Assembly (NCBI GenBank): GCA_030522415.1 | Contig: CM060118.1 | Location: 19,522,151-19,586,150, forward strand | Reading direction: 5' to 3' | From: Channallabes apus | Taxonomy: Eukaryota > Chordata > Actinopteri > Siluriformes > Clariidae | DNA: 64,000 bases | Part shown: positions 1 to 13,389 of the stretch, piece after piece | Numbering within the stretch: position 1 is the first letter of the stretch | How the letters are laid out: every line of letters begins with the position of its first letter | Position numbers and translations under genes: made by a program | The notes under the pieces: model-generated | Told to the model about the DNA's origin: nothing | What the model saw: only the letters and a program-made list of their open reading frames with translations | Databases searched by the model: none

Positions 1-371
1 TCAGTTGAAACTGCTCGGCATCATGTACAAGCACCCGCCATCTACAGCACCAATAGAGACCAGGATTGTAAGACGTTTTGGAAAATCCAGTAGAAATAAT
101 ATTTGGAGCACCACATAATTTAAATAAATTATATCAAAGTAGTACTTACCTGTCAGTTTTCATCTAAAAATATGTGATTGAAGAGATTTGTGATTTTATT
201 TCTTTATCTATAGATACCTTGCAGCCTGAGTGTGGCATCAGTATTGGACGCAGTGATCCGATTTACCAGAATTTCAGCCTCAATGGTATGCTTTTTCACA
301 GCATGAGTTGATTAATAATAATTCTACAATATTATGCTTTAAATAATTCATTTGCAATATGTATTTGTAAT

Positions 372-614
372 GGGCAGTGGTGGCTCAATCGGTTAAGGCT
401 GTGGGTTTCTGGGTTACTGATCGGAAGGTCGGGGGTTCGAACCCCAGCATCGGCAAGTTGCCACTGTTGAGCCCTTGAGCAAGGCCCTTAACCCTATCTG
501 CTCCAGGGGCGCTGTAAGCTGGCTGACCCTGCGCTCTGACCCCAGTTTCCTAATTGGGATATGCGAAGAAGAAATTTCGCTGTGCTGTAAAAAGTACATG
601 TGACAATAATTGAA
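372..614 (+). repeat. tRNA-derived SINE
   Basis: The 5' part looks like a tRNA gene, with a GTGGCTCA-type A box and GGTTCGAACCC as B box. It is followed by a body containing CCTTGAGCAAGGCCCTTAACC and a 3' part GGGATATGCGAAGAAG ... ACATGTGACAATAA. The same architecture recurs at 15445-15668 and 55068-55275. It sits in an intron of the CREB-family gene. Confidence 0.85.
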
Positions 615-1572
615 TATTCTTCTTCTTCTAATGAATCCGTTAACAGTAAACTAACATAGGTGGGTGTTTGTAAGGGTTATCACAATGAGTTAATGGATGA
701 ATTAATACATTTTAAAAGAAAATAAATTAGTCCATCTAATAGGAAAAATACAGAGTGTGCAGGCACGTGCACTCATAGGAGGCAGGTGAGGCAGTGCCTC
801 ACCTTGCCACCAGGGGCGGTAAAGGGCTCAACATGGTTTCCTCAGCTGTTACCATAAGTTGTTAAAAAATTAATAATATCTGTCCTGTGGTCTATGCTTT
901 TAATGCAATTTTGGTGTGTTTCCTATACATTTGGATCATTTTCATAGTCAAAATAGCTGTATTTCTTGTTCAAATAACAACGGGAGACGAGAATCATGGA
1001 GGCTGAGGCAGTGACAGGTAGTGCCTCTCAGCGCGTGCGTGTGAGAGTGTGCACCACTCACACACTGTACTGAGCGCGTGCAAACGGCGCGTGCTTGCAG
1101 TCAGCGGGAAAATACAGGCCTTGAGGCAGCCAGTACCTTTGCCTCAAAGATGGGGGCGATAGTGAGCCTGCGGCTAATACTGTAGTTCACGACACGAGTA
1201 AATGCGAGAGTAAATTAAGAAGAAGAAAAAGAAAAGAAAAACAACCAACAACATTCGGTGCTAACGCGTTGCTATTTGGCTTTATTTTCCCTGAAAATGG
1301 AGGATATAATCTCGAAGATAAGAAATTTTTCAAAACTTAATTTACAAGTAAAGGTAAGAATACTGCAGTGGTGTGTTTAAATGTACAGTGGTGTGTTTAA
1401 AATGTTATTAAATTTAATCAAGAATGGGATAACAACCATGTATGCTTGTAAATCTGACTTGTGAGTCAGTGCCTTAGCGTCATACAGTACGTTTGTAAAT
1501 CTGACTCTGAGTCAGTGCCTCACCAACCTCAACCCTCACCGCACGTCACTGAGAGTGTGGTATCTCAGACAG

Positions 1573-2216
1573 CTAAGGCTCTAAGTTGTTGGTTTTGAGA
1601 TCTAAAGATCCGGGTAAATAGTACCTGTCTGACAAGGTCAAGTATGCTAAAAGTTCCAAAAAAATAAGTAAAACAATCAAGTGAAGTTCAAGACCAGATG
1701 AGAAACAAAGTAATTTACGTGGATAAAGGGTTACCAAGCCATTCCTAAGGCTTTGGGATTCCACAGTGAGAGCCATTATCCACAAATGGAGAAAACAGTG
1801 ATGAACCTTCCCAGGAGTGGCTGGCCTACCAAAATTATTCCAAGAGAACAATGAGAACTCATCCAGGAGCTCATGAAAGAACCCAGGCCTCACTTGCCTT
1901 AATTAAGGTCAGTGTTCATTATTCAACAATAAGTAAAAGATTGGGCAAAATGGCATCCATGGGAAAGTTCCAAGGCAAAAGTCACTGCTGACCAAAAAGA
2001 ACGCAAAGTCTCGTCCCACATTTGCCAAAAAATATGTTGCTTATCTAAGAATTATGTAATAGCATTTTATTAAAAAAAAAAAAAAAACATCAAACTGTAC
2101 CAACAGTCAAATATTGTGTGATGGTCTGGATTTGTTGGTGTGTTTCAGATCAGTGGCGAGCTGAATAGCCCAGAAAAACAGGAAGGGAGAAAATACTTTT
2201 TTCACGGCACTGTACA
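1573..2216 (+). mobile_element. Decayed Tc1-like transposon, same family as 18115-19723
   Basis: Bases 1670-2040 align by eye with the N-terminal transposase region of the better copy at 18493-18920, for example the stretch around 1765-1820 covering AVRAIIHKW and NLPRSGRP. Many substitutions and indels destroy the frame. A short piece near 2100-2130 resembles the GVMVWGCF region, so the middle of the transposase is deleted. Boundaries are approximate. Confidence 0.8.
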
Positions 2217-2220
2217 GTAT

Positions 2221-2700
2221 AATAATAATAATAATAATAATAATAATGCATTTTATTTAAAGGCGCCTTTCTGAACACCCAAGGACACCTTACAGCAAAA
2301 AATCCAATAAAATAGTAACAATATGAAAATGACATTATAAAATTTACAACATAAATACATCCATCACACATCAAAATAAAAAAGAAAGCTGCAATTCACA
2401 CGTAAGCCTGAGTAAAAAAATAAGTTTTAAGACGGGATTTAAAAATATGAAAACTGTCACTGTTCCGTATGTTGGGGGGGGGGGGGCGAGTTCCACAACC
2501 GAGGTGCCACAAAACTAAAAGCTCTCGCTCCCATTGTACTTAATCGAATGGACGGCGGCACGAGAGAAATAGAGTGAATGCATGTGTTAGAAATGTCAAA
2601 AGAATGGCAAAGACAATGATGTACAAAGCGCTTTCTGATAATATATTTACCAGCAAGGTAATTTTGATCACAGGTCACATTATGTCATATATTCCGGAAT
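2221..2700. repeat. AAT microsatellite followed by a dispersed fish repeat
   Basis: An (AAT)n run at 2221-2247 is followed by a segment beginning ATTTTATTTAAAGGCGCCTTTCT. It also holds GACGGGATTTAAA, a G12 run near 2475 and GGACGGCGGCACGAGA. This arrangement looks like the 3' part of an interspersed element common in fish genomes. The class could not be fixed from one copy. Confidence 0.55.
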
Positions 2701-4619
2701 AAAATAATTCAATTTTTTCATGGATATAGTTCATGTGCTTGACTGTAGTTTTGTCTGTTTGTGTGTGTGTTACTCTAGCTGCTACTAGAGACATGTCAGC
2801 ACCTCAGATCTGTTCTCCCACCGTCAACCTGCCACAAGGTGTAGCAACCATGAGCTCACCAAGCCCTCTGCACAGCTGAGATGGTCTCACACAAGAGGGA
2901 GCTCTGCCTGAGAAAGAACAGGTAACAATATATACTGTATATACTCTATACAGTACTTAGCACACCACAAAGTACAGTACATACAGTATCTGTACTGGTG
3001 TTATGGCATTGATAGTTGCCCTAGTGCACAAACGAAGAGCCCAATTTGCTAAGTTAGCATATAACTGCTGTCATTAATTCATTTTATGCATAATTGCTTT
3101 AGTTGTTCACACAGTTTCTACCCCACCGTCTTTCCCTACTTTGACTTATTACTTGTTGTTCACTTTTCCTAGTTCAATTTCAGGTTTGCACTGCCAGAAA
3201 CTTGTAATCCTAGTAACCCTATGCTGCAGTAATGAGATATAGGCTTGTCATATTTTTTTCCAGTTAAAAAGGAATTCATAATGTTTTAAACATTGTCCAT
3301 TAAATTTATTTACTCAAGAAAACTGGACAGCTGACTGGAAAAACTGCACTTGACCTCAGAACAGTCCATTACACCAACCATGCCACTGTCAGAATCACTG
3401 TGATCACAATTATGTTAATGTTCAGTGTGAATATTAACAGAAGGCCTTGTATGTGCATGACTTGATGCACTCTGCTGCTACCATATAATCAGCTGATCCT
3501 ATTAAAGTGAACTGAACTTCTGGTGGGTTATTGAAAACCTGTAGGGGCTCTCTCAGAATCACTTCTAAGAAAAAATTTGAATTTAATACTTTAAATTAGG
3601 ATATTAAAATAAGGGTAAAAATAATAATTACACTGTTGTTATTCCAGAGGATAAAACTAATGTGATTTAAAAAGAAATTATGTGAAGGGTGGGTTTGCGG
3701 GAACATTCAGACATGAATTAGCCAGTTTGCTTAATTTAAAATTGAAATTAAACTATGTAAAATGTTTTTTTTTTTTTTTTTACTTGATTAAAGTGACTCT
3801 TGAAGTGAAGTTAAATGCGATCATGCACATTGAAGGGTGTTTGTTATCACTTCCAGGGATGCTGTACGGGAATGCCGACGCAAGAAGAAAGAGTATATCA
3901 GATGTCTTGAAAATCGTGTGACTTTGCTGGAAAAGCAAAACAAGGGACTCATCGAAGAACTCAAGGCCTTAAAAGACTTGTACTGTCACATGTAATTTTT
4001 GAATGCATTTAAGCAAAAGTAATTTTCACTCTAATTTATTTGCAAATGCAAAAAAAATCCGCAAATGCATTGTTCATGTAGTTTTATATATTGATGACTG
4101 TAAAGATTGTATAAGATTGTTTAAGTGTATGTGTGTGCGTGCACGCATCAGGTGGTTGTCTTACAGAGCTGATTTGCTGCACTGAATCAATGAATATGGT
4201 TCCTTTGTCACTTGTGTTTTTTGCAGGGAGGCAGGTAAAGTGTATCACTGCTTACAAGATGACTTTTTCTATTTTGTCTCTGATCTTTATTATCCTGCTT
4301 CATTTTGTTTTATAGCTATCTGTAGGAAGAAGGATAGATACCAGCATGTAAACAAACCAAAAATCCCTGTCCTGTTTTTTACCAAAATAAATAAATATAT
4401 AATTGTAGACTATATAGTAAATAGGCTGTTATATGTGTACATTTTATTCTATCTACCTCACATAGCCTACTGTACACCTCACATATATTTAAAATTCCCC
4501 CCTAACAGTGAAGTAAATATTGAAGTGGTTTTATATCTTTGTCTACGTAATGAATTTTAATGCCTAAATGTAAATATACAAGTTTCACGTTTTGAATTGA
4601 ATTACTGAAATAAATAAAT

Positions 4620-5690
4620 CAACATTTTGATGATACCTTTACTTGTAACTAAGAGAATACAATAAGCAGAATGTGGTAAAACTACCTATTAAATTTAAAT
4701 GGTGGGAACGTATTTTCCTGAGCAATAGGAAAACCTGTTCCCCTTTCCTTTTCATTACATTTTATTTTATTTAAGCAGAGAAAGCGACACAATCTCTCCG
4801 CATCTCTGGCAATAGAAGGATTCAGGATGACTGAAAGGCGCACAGAGACATGTGTACTTGTGCCCAGGTAAATCTGTGCCCCCATGTAACATATGTAATA
4901 AATTTCAAGGTTTCATATTTTGTGAAATTAAAGGATGAGAAATCCATTCTCATTAGTGTTTGAATGGATAGAAAACGATGCAGTCATTTAGCACTTAATA
5001 AGTATATGGAGTAGGAAGTCTACGGTTGAATAATATATTACATCCAATTCTGAAGTGTAATTTAAATATAGTTAGAATAAATCAATATCACTTCTATCCT
5101 TACATATTTGCTGGAAACTGCTGTCTGTATTTGACCAAAAAACTATCCGAGGTTTAAAACGTTTTAGTTATCTAAAAAAAAAACACACATTTATGCTGAG
5201 ACATATAATGCATAGTCTTTTACTCTCCACAACAATAAAACTCATCAATTCATTGAATTAAATTGTTAGGAAATAAATAACGGCAAAATATTTGTTGCAA
5301 TCCTCTTGGTTTGTGATGCTAGAACTATTGATTGGTTTTATTACAGAGCCTTCTAAAGTAGCTGGTTTCTGTTTACTGTTCTGAGGCTAGACTCAGGTTT
5401 CTTTCGATATACATTTCCTTCTCTCCACCAGATCAGGTTCTATGTCATCCTTACTTGTTCAGCAGTTGCCACATACTGTGTAGTCAGACTGAACGGCAGA
5501 CCTGTGTCTAAGCACTGCTATATTATTTGATTTATTTTCCTTCTTTGTACCATATGATGTTTACTGCTAAGCCTGTTGGATTACAACTCCAAGGCTAGTG
5601 TTTAATCTGATCCCTTTTTGTAGGCCGATGATTACAATAAGAGGAGCATAAGGACGTTGGGACAACAACCATATCCAGACCTGACAACAT
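4620..5690. other. Intergenic AT-rich DNA, nothing recognised
   Basis: There is no splice-compatible coding exon, RNA gene or clear repeat. Open frames here are short and AT-biased. Confidence 0.6.
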
Positions 5691-5698
5691 TTTAGTAC

Positions 5699-5862
5699 GG
5701 TGGTTCTCAACCTTATTCCAGGAGGACCATTGCCCTTTAGTGTTTCCTCTGCTCTACTTCAATTAAGAAAAGGCTACTAATTAGTTGATTAGCAAATCTG
5801 TGAGCTGAGAATGAACTAAAATGTGCAGAGCAGTGGTCCTCCAGGACTGGAACTGAGAACCC
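5699..5862. mobile_element. Fold-back MITE
   Basis: The left end GGTTCTCAACC...CCAGGAGGACCA is mirrored by the right end TGGTCCTCCAGGACTGGAAC...GAGAACCCC, giving imperfect terminal inverted repeats around an AT-rich core. The core contains GTTTCCTCTGCTCTACTTCA. A relative lies at 41155-41340. Confidence 0.75.
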
Positions 5863-6900
5863 CTGTTCTTCTAAGAACTTGTGATACTGCATCAGTTGTG
5901 TAACACACTTACAACACGTTGGCCATTTTATTCCAACATTAACCCAATCATCCAATTTTACAGAAGAAGATTCCTCTGAGGTCAGTATATGGACCTAGCT
6001 CATTTGATGATATAAAGAAGTCAAACCTTCTATTCACTGCCAACCTTTTTTTTCCACATGCCATTAATACAACATAGTTTGTTGGGTGTTGAAAACAGTG
6101 ACATGAAAACTGCCCTGGGTTCCAAGGTCAGACTTTGGGCCTGTTGCCAATGAGGCCCTAGAGAGGAGAGCACAGGTTTAAAAACCAAAATCTGAAGGGT
6201 CAGATAAACTATCCATGCAACACTTTACGGTCACCACAAATTGCCAATATGCAAATGTCTGCAAAGATTGTGTTTGTCTCACACAAATCCTAGGCAGAGA
6301 GAGTCATGCCCTCAGGCCCATAGCAGGTGCTTGACCCCCTCTCCGGGCCCTTCATGGCAGACATGTTTATAAATATACACCATATTCCCCAAAGAAAATA
6401 TACATTTATATCTGCATCAGGAGACATTTCAACTGCTGCATGGCTTGTTATGCATACAGTATACTGTACTCTACAGTAGATACAGAAGCAGAAGATAATA
6501 AGGCCAATATTGCTATAAACCCAATCAACACAGCGTAATCAAAGACATGCTATTTCGGATCACTCTGTACTATATTACACAGGGTAATACTGATGCAGGG
6601 TAACTGTAGCAAACTGGCAGTTATAAAGTCTGTTTCAAATTGAAATATCAGTTGGTTTATGTTATACTATTAATCTATCATTTCGATGTAGTCTTTTAAA
6701 ACATTTAGTGTACACATTAAATAATTGTAACTAAATAAAACCAAATTAGTTAAATTAAATTCACACCAGAATATGCATGCAAACTTCTATCCCTCACATA
6801 ATTAGAAAATACTCAGCCACAGGTTCATCTTTTGTTGACAGTCAACGTGGCAGTCACGTGACCAGAGTGCTTAAAATTTATATATTAATAAACAAACTGT
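5863..6900. other. Intergenic DNA, nothing recognised
   Basis: No gene, RNA or defined repeat could be supported in this stretch. Confidence 0.55.
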
Positions 6901-6911
6901 AATATTGTTGT

Positions 6912-7016
6912 TAGTCTTTCGGCTGCTCCCAGCAAGGGGTCGCCACAGCGGAATATCCAGTCCGCACAACAACATGGCTTGGCACAGGTTTTACCCCGGA
7001 TGCCCTCCATTATACT
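6912..7016 (-). mobile_element. Orphan 3' end of a non-LTR retrotransposon
   Basis: On the minus strand this reads ...CGCTGTGGCGACCCC...GGGAGCAGCCGAAAG. That is the same 3'-terminal signature found at the end of the LINE at 63768-63805. Only the tail is present, as expected for a 5'-truncated insertion. Confidence 0.75.
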
Positions 7017-9190
7017 GCATTCCATGAAATCGTTTTATTTTATTGCATTACTTTTTTAAGCTTCAACTATAACCTGACATATAATGATTAATTTCTACAG
7101 GAATACCACTTAAATAAGTCCCAATTGAATTTCCACGTCCTAAAAACAGGTTGATAAACTGAAATCAACGTGCTGAACAATAATTATAATCTGCATGAAG
7201 AGCGCCCCTATCGGTCAGAAGTAATACCATACAGATAAACACTTTACAATGGTGATTATAATTTCAACGAGGAAGGAAAACGAACGTTAAATTTTTTTTT
7301 TAAAGAAAGAATATAAATTTTATGAAAGCGTCAACACGGTAATTTTTCCAGCCCTAATGAATGTACAAGAAATGTTTTAATTGTAACTATTTTAGACTTG
7401 ATGTAGTGCCATATTTCTACCGCTGGGGGCAATGCCCCTCTGTCTCCCCGCAAACTCCACCTCTGCTGTTAATTAGCTGGTTAATTAAATAGTGTGCTGG
7501 ACAGAAAATAATTAAACTTCTATGTAATATCAGGCGTATTGTACTGCATTAATTCATTTTTTACGAAATAAAGGCTTACCGGTAAGAAAAGAAAAAAATA
7601 ACAAAAACTTAAACTGGGTTACAGGCTAAAAAGTCTCTCTCTCTCTCTCGTTGTTAGACGCTGGTCAGACTTCATTGACGCATTGGAGCAGAGTTTAACA
7701 GCGTTTCATTGTGTAGAGAAGAGATCAGATCATCACGTGCCTGAGAACTGTTTACTGTAAATTTAGATTTAACTGTTTTTACTGTAAATATGTTTGTTCT
7801 CGTGCCAGTAAAATTAATGATTATACTAGGGATTGCATTAAATTGACTTAATACTATGTACTACTACTACTACACTGAAAAATCTATAGCAGGTGATTTT
7901 AACTGAACATGCAATCAATTTTAAATTACTAAACAAAACAAAAGTTCTTATTCAACTTCAATCATTTTATTTTAACAAATGGCAAAAATTATGGGAATGC
8001 TTAATTAATTGTACCCTTGAAATTTATTTCTACCAATGATTAATTACACTAACTATCTGTTGCAGCCTGGGTGAAAGTTGATCAGTAGTCTATTGTACTG
8101 AGAAGAGACCATCTGATAACGTTATATATAATAATTGTTTCTAAATTTTCTGAATTGCCTGTTACTTAATTTATGTCTACAGTGGCCTACAAAGATATCT
8201 AACTTCTAACACAAGGCTGATTCACAAATCCCTCCCTAAACTCTTAATCAAGAGCAATACTTAGTGTGTGGAAAAAGTGATTATACACTCTACATATCGG
8301 AATATCTTTAACACTATTTAGGATTTAACCCTGCAGCCCAGAAGTTAACTAAGCTGATAGTCTGAAGCGGAACAAGTGGAAAGATAAAGAGAAATTTAGA
8401 AGATTTACAGGGCTGTCCACCACTTTCATGGTTTATTCTCCTCACATTTTGACTACCGGTATGAATTTAAAACTACTTTCAAACCTGTTATTTACACTGT
8501 TGTTTGCCAGCTCCACCAGCCACGATAAGTTAGTTCTGCTAGTTGAGGAAAGATATCTGTTGGCAGACCAAAATGAACAAACAAATCATAATTGATATTG
8601 ATAATAAATTATGTTTGTGGAACTGTTGTATGAAGGCAAAATTACACTCAAGGTCATATTGTTGTGTTGGATATCATCAGGGAATTGATGCCTTTGGCAC
8701 TCAGGTTGCGCCATTGAGCCTACAGCCACATCACAACCATGCTGAAAAACATTGTATTAGTTTCATGGACATGGTCCCTTCTTGAAATTGTACAACAATG
8801 AAAAAATTTGATTTTAATTTTACTAGACTAAAATACCTACTTCCAAGAACATTGTATATAGTCTCCAAACATCTTTCAGTGCAGTAACTAAAATTCCTGT
8901 TAGCCTTCTGGTGTCTGCATATAGGAAACTAGCAAAGCAGTTAACTAGCAAAAATACATAGTCTGGTGTGTCTTTATTAATACATGGACATCATGATATA
9001 CAAAGATTACAGTAAAATAGATAAGACCATACACCACGGGTACCAAGAATGTTAGCAAGCATGGTAGCAAGAAGAAAAGGGAGCCACTTTTAGTTTAATT
9101 TTTAAAGCAGCCGGTACCAAGAGGAATCATAAATTGAAGTTATGTGAGCTTTAATGTCTACTTATTTCATATTTTACTTAATTTACATCT
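7017..9190. other. Intergenic DNA, no gene recognised
   Basis: The stretch contains a short CT repeat near 7630-7650 and otherwise AT-rich unique-looking sequence. An 80-codon ORF at 8543-8785 has no recognisable motif or gene context. Confidence 0.55.
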
Positions 9191-9197
9191 TCATCTT

Positions 9198-9317
9198 CAT
9201 TCATCTTCTATACCGCTTTATCCTGTATTTAGGGTCGCGGGGACCTGGAGCCTATCCCAGGAGACTCAGGGCACGAGGCAGGGTACACCCTGGACAGCCT
9301 GCCAATCCATCGCACAG

Positions 9318-9386
<69 letters not shown>

Positions 9387-9388
9387 AT
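9198..9388 (+). repeat. Dispersed CATTCATC-type repeat plus (CA)n
   Basis: It begins CATTCATCTTCTATACCGC and runs through a GGTCGCGGGGACCTGGAGCC segment into a (CA)n tract at about 9316-9384. Related copies lie at 15000-15195, 17824-18096 and 60228-60570 on plus, and 28340-28590 on minus. The superfamily was not determined. Confidence 0.7.
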
Positions 9389-9399
9389 TCACTTAATTT

Positions 9400-10380
9400 A
9401 CATGTCGTTTCTAATTTTTTTATTTTGTCTGTATGTATGTCTGTCCGGTCAGATTTTGACACAGCATCATGATGGGTGCATCGCTTTATTGCGCTTCCCT
9501 TCATACCCTGATGCATCCATTATTCTGGAATAGGTTCAATCTGAGCTCATTTAGACCACATGACCATTGCTCCAAAGTCCAATCTTTATTCTCCAAAGCA
9601 AATTTAAGCTTTTTTTTCTGAGAAGTGTCACTAACAAGTGGTTTAATTATGGCCACATAACTGTTTAGTCCCAATCCTGTGGGTTCTCATCACATTATGT
9701 GTGTAATGAAATGCATACTAAACTATTAAACTCAGATGTGTTTTTTACTTTTGATTTTATACCATGCAACTTGAACAAGTGTTTTTTTTTCTAACCACAA
9801 CTTTCCACCAAGTTGACGCTTTAGCACTATGTTTGCAAGGTTTAATAATGTGTTGAAATTACAGTTCCAGTAATTTCAAATCGCCTTAGTTGTTTTCTTT
9901 TCTTTGATGCAAACTAATAATTTGACCCTTCGGAAATAGTGACTTTGACCAGGCAGTGTAGTTTGGGGCAAGTGTGTGATGATTATAATAGGAGACTTGC
10001 AGGATGATAACTGGTGATGAGGCTTTCGTTGGCTATAGGCATACTTCTTGTAGTCTCACCTAAAGACACATGGTGTAGTGGGAAAGGTACTGACAAACAC
10101 ATCTACATGAGTATTTTTATTAGTTGATAAATTCTTGTTTATTATTACTTTAGTCAGTTAGTTAATTATTAATCAGTTAGTCAGGCTATTTAACTGGTGA
10201 AAAGTAGCCATTCTGCTGTTTAGTATCATGGTGTGTACCACATTGAACAAGAAAGCAAAGGAGGGAGTTGTCTAAGGGGATTAGAAATTTATTAACAAGC
10301 ATGTTAAAGGTAATGATAATAAGACCATCTCCAAGAGCCTTAATATACTTGTGACAACTGTTTACCTCCCTGGATGTGGC
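9400..10380. other. Intergenic DNA, nothing recognised
   Basis: No coding exon, RNA gene or classified repeat was seen. Confidence 0.5.
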
Positions 10381-10384
10381 CACA

Positions 10385-11120
10385 AAAGGAAATGTTATGT
10401 CAGATTGAATAGAAGGATAATACCAACCCTAACCAAAGTGCCAAGGTCAACTTCAAGAGAGATTCAAAGTGAACTCTAATGTCAAGGTACTTTACATCAG
10501 TGTTGGATCATACCATCCATTACTGTTTGAGCAAAAGTGGATTTAATAGAAGATTACAAAGGAGAACTCTACAATTGAAGGCAAATCATAAAAAAACATA
10601 TTGGAATTTGTCGAAAGCACAATTCATCTGTGCTTTGGAAAGAATAGACAAAGATGAAGGTTTTTGGCAAGTCACATCAGCTGAATGTTCACAGCTGCAA
10701 AAATTAAGCTTTTAAAGAAAAGAACTTTGTACCTACTATGATATACAGTATGGAGAAGGCTTGGGGCTACTACTGGGGGTACTGTACAGCACATGGTGTA
10801 TTGAATTTGTGCAAGGTATAACGAGAACATTCAAGCATTCTTGAGCAAAACATACTGCCCAGAATCAGAAGTCTCAGTTTTAGGTCATGGGTCCTCCATT
10901 CTGAATGGCCTCCTTTGAGCCCTCATCTAAATCCTATCAAACATTTGTTAAGACTTGACACATGCAGTCTGGGGAAGACACCCTTCAAACCTGAGACAGC
11001 TGGAGCAATTTGGTCATGATGAGTGGGCCAAACTACCTGTTGACAGGTGCGGAAGAATCATTAAGAGCTCCAGAAATCACTTGATGGCACTTAATTATTA
11101 TTATTATTATTATTATATCT
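10385..11120 (+). mobile_element. Decayed Tc1-like transposon
   Basis: A plus-strand reading shows transposase remnants. Near 10922 is SPHLNPIKH, the degenerate form of the Tc1 motif SPDLNPIE, in which the catalytic Glu position reads Lys. It is followed by GHDEWAKLPVDRC around 11015-11055, matching the C-terminal xxDEWAKIPxxRC block. Earlier frames are broken. An (ATT)n run at 11090-11117 interrupts the end. Confidence 0.8.
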
Positions 11121-11124
11121 TCAA

Positions 11125-13350
11125 AGACAACAGTGATTGTTGTATCAATTGTTTATTTGGTTATATTCCCGAACAAACATTTAAAGCTAAACGTGAAATA
11201 CATAATTAAACAAAGAAAATTAATGATTTTAGTGAATTGCTTTAAAGGTTCGCCGGTGGTGTATTCCGTTGTCATCCTGTGCTCCTTGTTCATGCTGCAG
11301 CATAACATTTGTAAATGAAAAACAAATCCTAATAAGCACATAAATATTTTGAAAATACTAATTAATTAGAGGGACTATGTGCTACTCAAATGGGGCCCGA
11401 TGTGGTAACTCTTTGGTTTGAATAAACAATCATTTGCAACGTTAAAGCTTGATTAATCTGTGGAGCCCCAAGTGCTTAACCGAAACAGAGGTTTACCAAA
11501 GTGCTCTTAGCTATTCACTTATAATTGGTGTATTCGGGCATCACAAGCATATGCGTTATAGTACAATAGACCGACTCTAAAAGGAACCTCGACAGCACAT
11601 TAAACTAGCATTAGTTCTTCCAAGAAGTGTACTCAAGGTCATTCTGATCTCGATGCGCACACCTTTCCAAAAGCGCACACGTCTCCAAAAGCGCACGTTT
11701 TAGCTCACAAAAGAGTTGACATTGTTTGAGTTTTTGTACAAGTGGTGTACATATGGCATCCGGGTTGCAATTAAATGTTTTAAGTTGTGTGTTTTTTTCC
11801 TCCAGAGCGAAGTTTCCTTTTCTTCTTTATAGACAGCCTGAACAAGAGGGAAGATTTCAATAGCTTGTCTGCCAGTTTAGGACAAATGGATGGCAAAAAG
11901 CTGGTCAGCGAGTTTTCAGTCTTTCATTGGCCTCTTCATTGGTCTCCTTCAAACAAAAGCTGAGGATGAAAATAAAGCCCCACCTGGTACTTCTGTTTGC
12001 TAAAATAATAATAAATAGATTTAATATAGAATTACAACAGATTGCAAAGTGGAGTAGTTGAGGAAGTATTAATCAAGGAGCGGAGGGCAGGTATCACCTG
12101 CTCTCGAGTAAGTCTCGTTTATTGTTAAATATTGTTAAATCTCGTTTGGACCAACTCTTTGCCGATATCGCTGATTTCCACAGCAACTGCTCGCCTATGT
12201 TTGCCCATACTTTGCATAACAAGAAGGATATTGCACGACACTGATAAAAAAAAAAAAATAGGACGAGAAATCTGACAGCCCCAAACTCACACCTGTCTGC
12301 GTTATCCGAACATGGATCTGGCATCAATATTTGTAAAGGGGTGAGATTTGGTTTACTTTGGATTATTTCAAGGCTTTTTATAACAGCATGGCAACATCTC
12401 CTATCTCCCTGACTTATTTGTCTAGTTTATTGAAAGCATATGGTTATCAGATACCGTACAAAATACATATTTAGTTAGACTGTAGATGAGTGCTTTTGCG
12501 GTGATGTCTGCAATGGCAAATATTTTTTGTCCACAGTAACACATTGACCTCTCTCCAATAAACTAAGATTTATCAGGACTTTTAGGAGAGAGTAAGGTTA
12601 GGCCAATCATTCACATTTAAGTGTCTTTTATCTTTAACTGCGAATAGAAACAAATTGCGCACTGGCTTTGGTAAACAATTTGGAGCAATTTGGAGACCAT
12701 ACAGCGCACGCCAATTTCTACAACCCAGTTAAAAGTAAAGTGTTTAATATATTAACCAGCAATGGCATGGATGATGGGCACAATATATTTTAAAACATTT
12801 CCACAAAAATATGTTCTATAACTTTTTAATTTCGTGTAAAATAGACGACGCGCATAATGAAATTGTATTTTGCGCACGACTGCCATAAACCTTAATATAT
12901 ACTTTGAACTTAGCTAATCTAAATTTTGTTCATCTATTCTTAAAGTAGATAAATTTCCATTAGTAGCTAGTTAATTATATCTTAATATATATATAGATAA
13001 TAACGTATCCTAAAGCAAAAGTGCAAAACAACGTAGGTTTCCGTTGCGCACTGATTTGGAGACTATTATGTTTAGATATTATAATGAACCTAAAACCAGC
13101 TTTTTTAAATCATATGATATTAATTGAACACAAATATATAATATTAAAAAACAGGTGTCACTAAGCAAAAAAGAGAGTCATTATTGCATTATTGTAGGTC
13201 ATTTTCAAAATAAAGGCGTTTACAATTTGCAACTTAAATTACGCAAACCTCTGGGTCAGAAAGGACTGCGGTCCAAAAATACTGCCTAATAATAATAATA
13301 ATAATAATAGCCTAATAACAGCTGGTAGACTAAAACAAGAAACTGCACGC
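11125..13350. other. Intergenic region upstream of neurog3
   Basis: It is AT-rich with an (AAT)n run at 13289-13309. No exon was recognised. Distal enhancers of neurog3 could lie here, but none can be named from the sequence. Confidence 0.5.
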
Positions 13351-13389
13351 GCAAGATTCATTGGTCAGTGGGTCTCTACACGCTATCCA

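Larger units (their letters stand above)
1..3995 (+). pseudogene. CREB/CREM/ATF1-family bZIP gene, 3' part, frameshifted
   Basis: CREB-family proteins are nuclear leucine-zipper factors that bind cAMP response elements. Four exons can be joined in phase: 1-67 (5' end outside the window), 214-285, 2779-2921 and 3857-3995, all with AG/GT borders. The third exon contains LPQGV and SSPSPLHS, which matches the linker before the CREM/CREB bZIP. The last exon starts DAVRECRRKKKEY and ends IEELKALKDLYCHM then TAA, the family's leucine zipper and C-terminus. Within exon 3 the incoming frame hits TGA at 2877-2879, while the KREL...KNR basic-region frame is shifted by one base, so the bZIP is out of frame with the upstream exons. 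The basic region keeps N and CR but has AV where the family has AA. The Q-rich part is barely recognisable. It may be a decaying paralogue, a fast-evolving gene with different splicing here, or an assembly error. Family assignment is strong; pseudogene status is an inference. Poly(A)-type AATAAA motifs lie near 4388 and 4610. Confidence 0.75.

Noticed and set aside
372..480. tRNA gene
   Set aside because: A- and B-box-like sequences are present, but the fold is not that of a tRNA and the same head recurs fused to a SINE body at 15445 and 55068.
414..599. 61-codon minus-strand ORF
   Set aside because: It lies wholly within the tRNA-derived SINE.
4240..4560. 106-codon plus-strand ORF
   Set aside because: AT-rich, aromatic/Ile-rich translation typical of non-coding DNA. 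It follows the CREB-family stop and is probably 3'UTR or intergenic.
9144..9533. 129-codon ORF with a long His-Thr repeat
   Set aside because: The frame is kept open by a (CA)n microsatellite inside a dispersed repeat.
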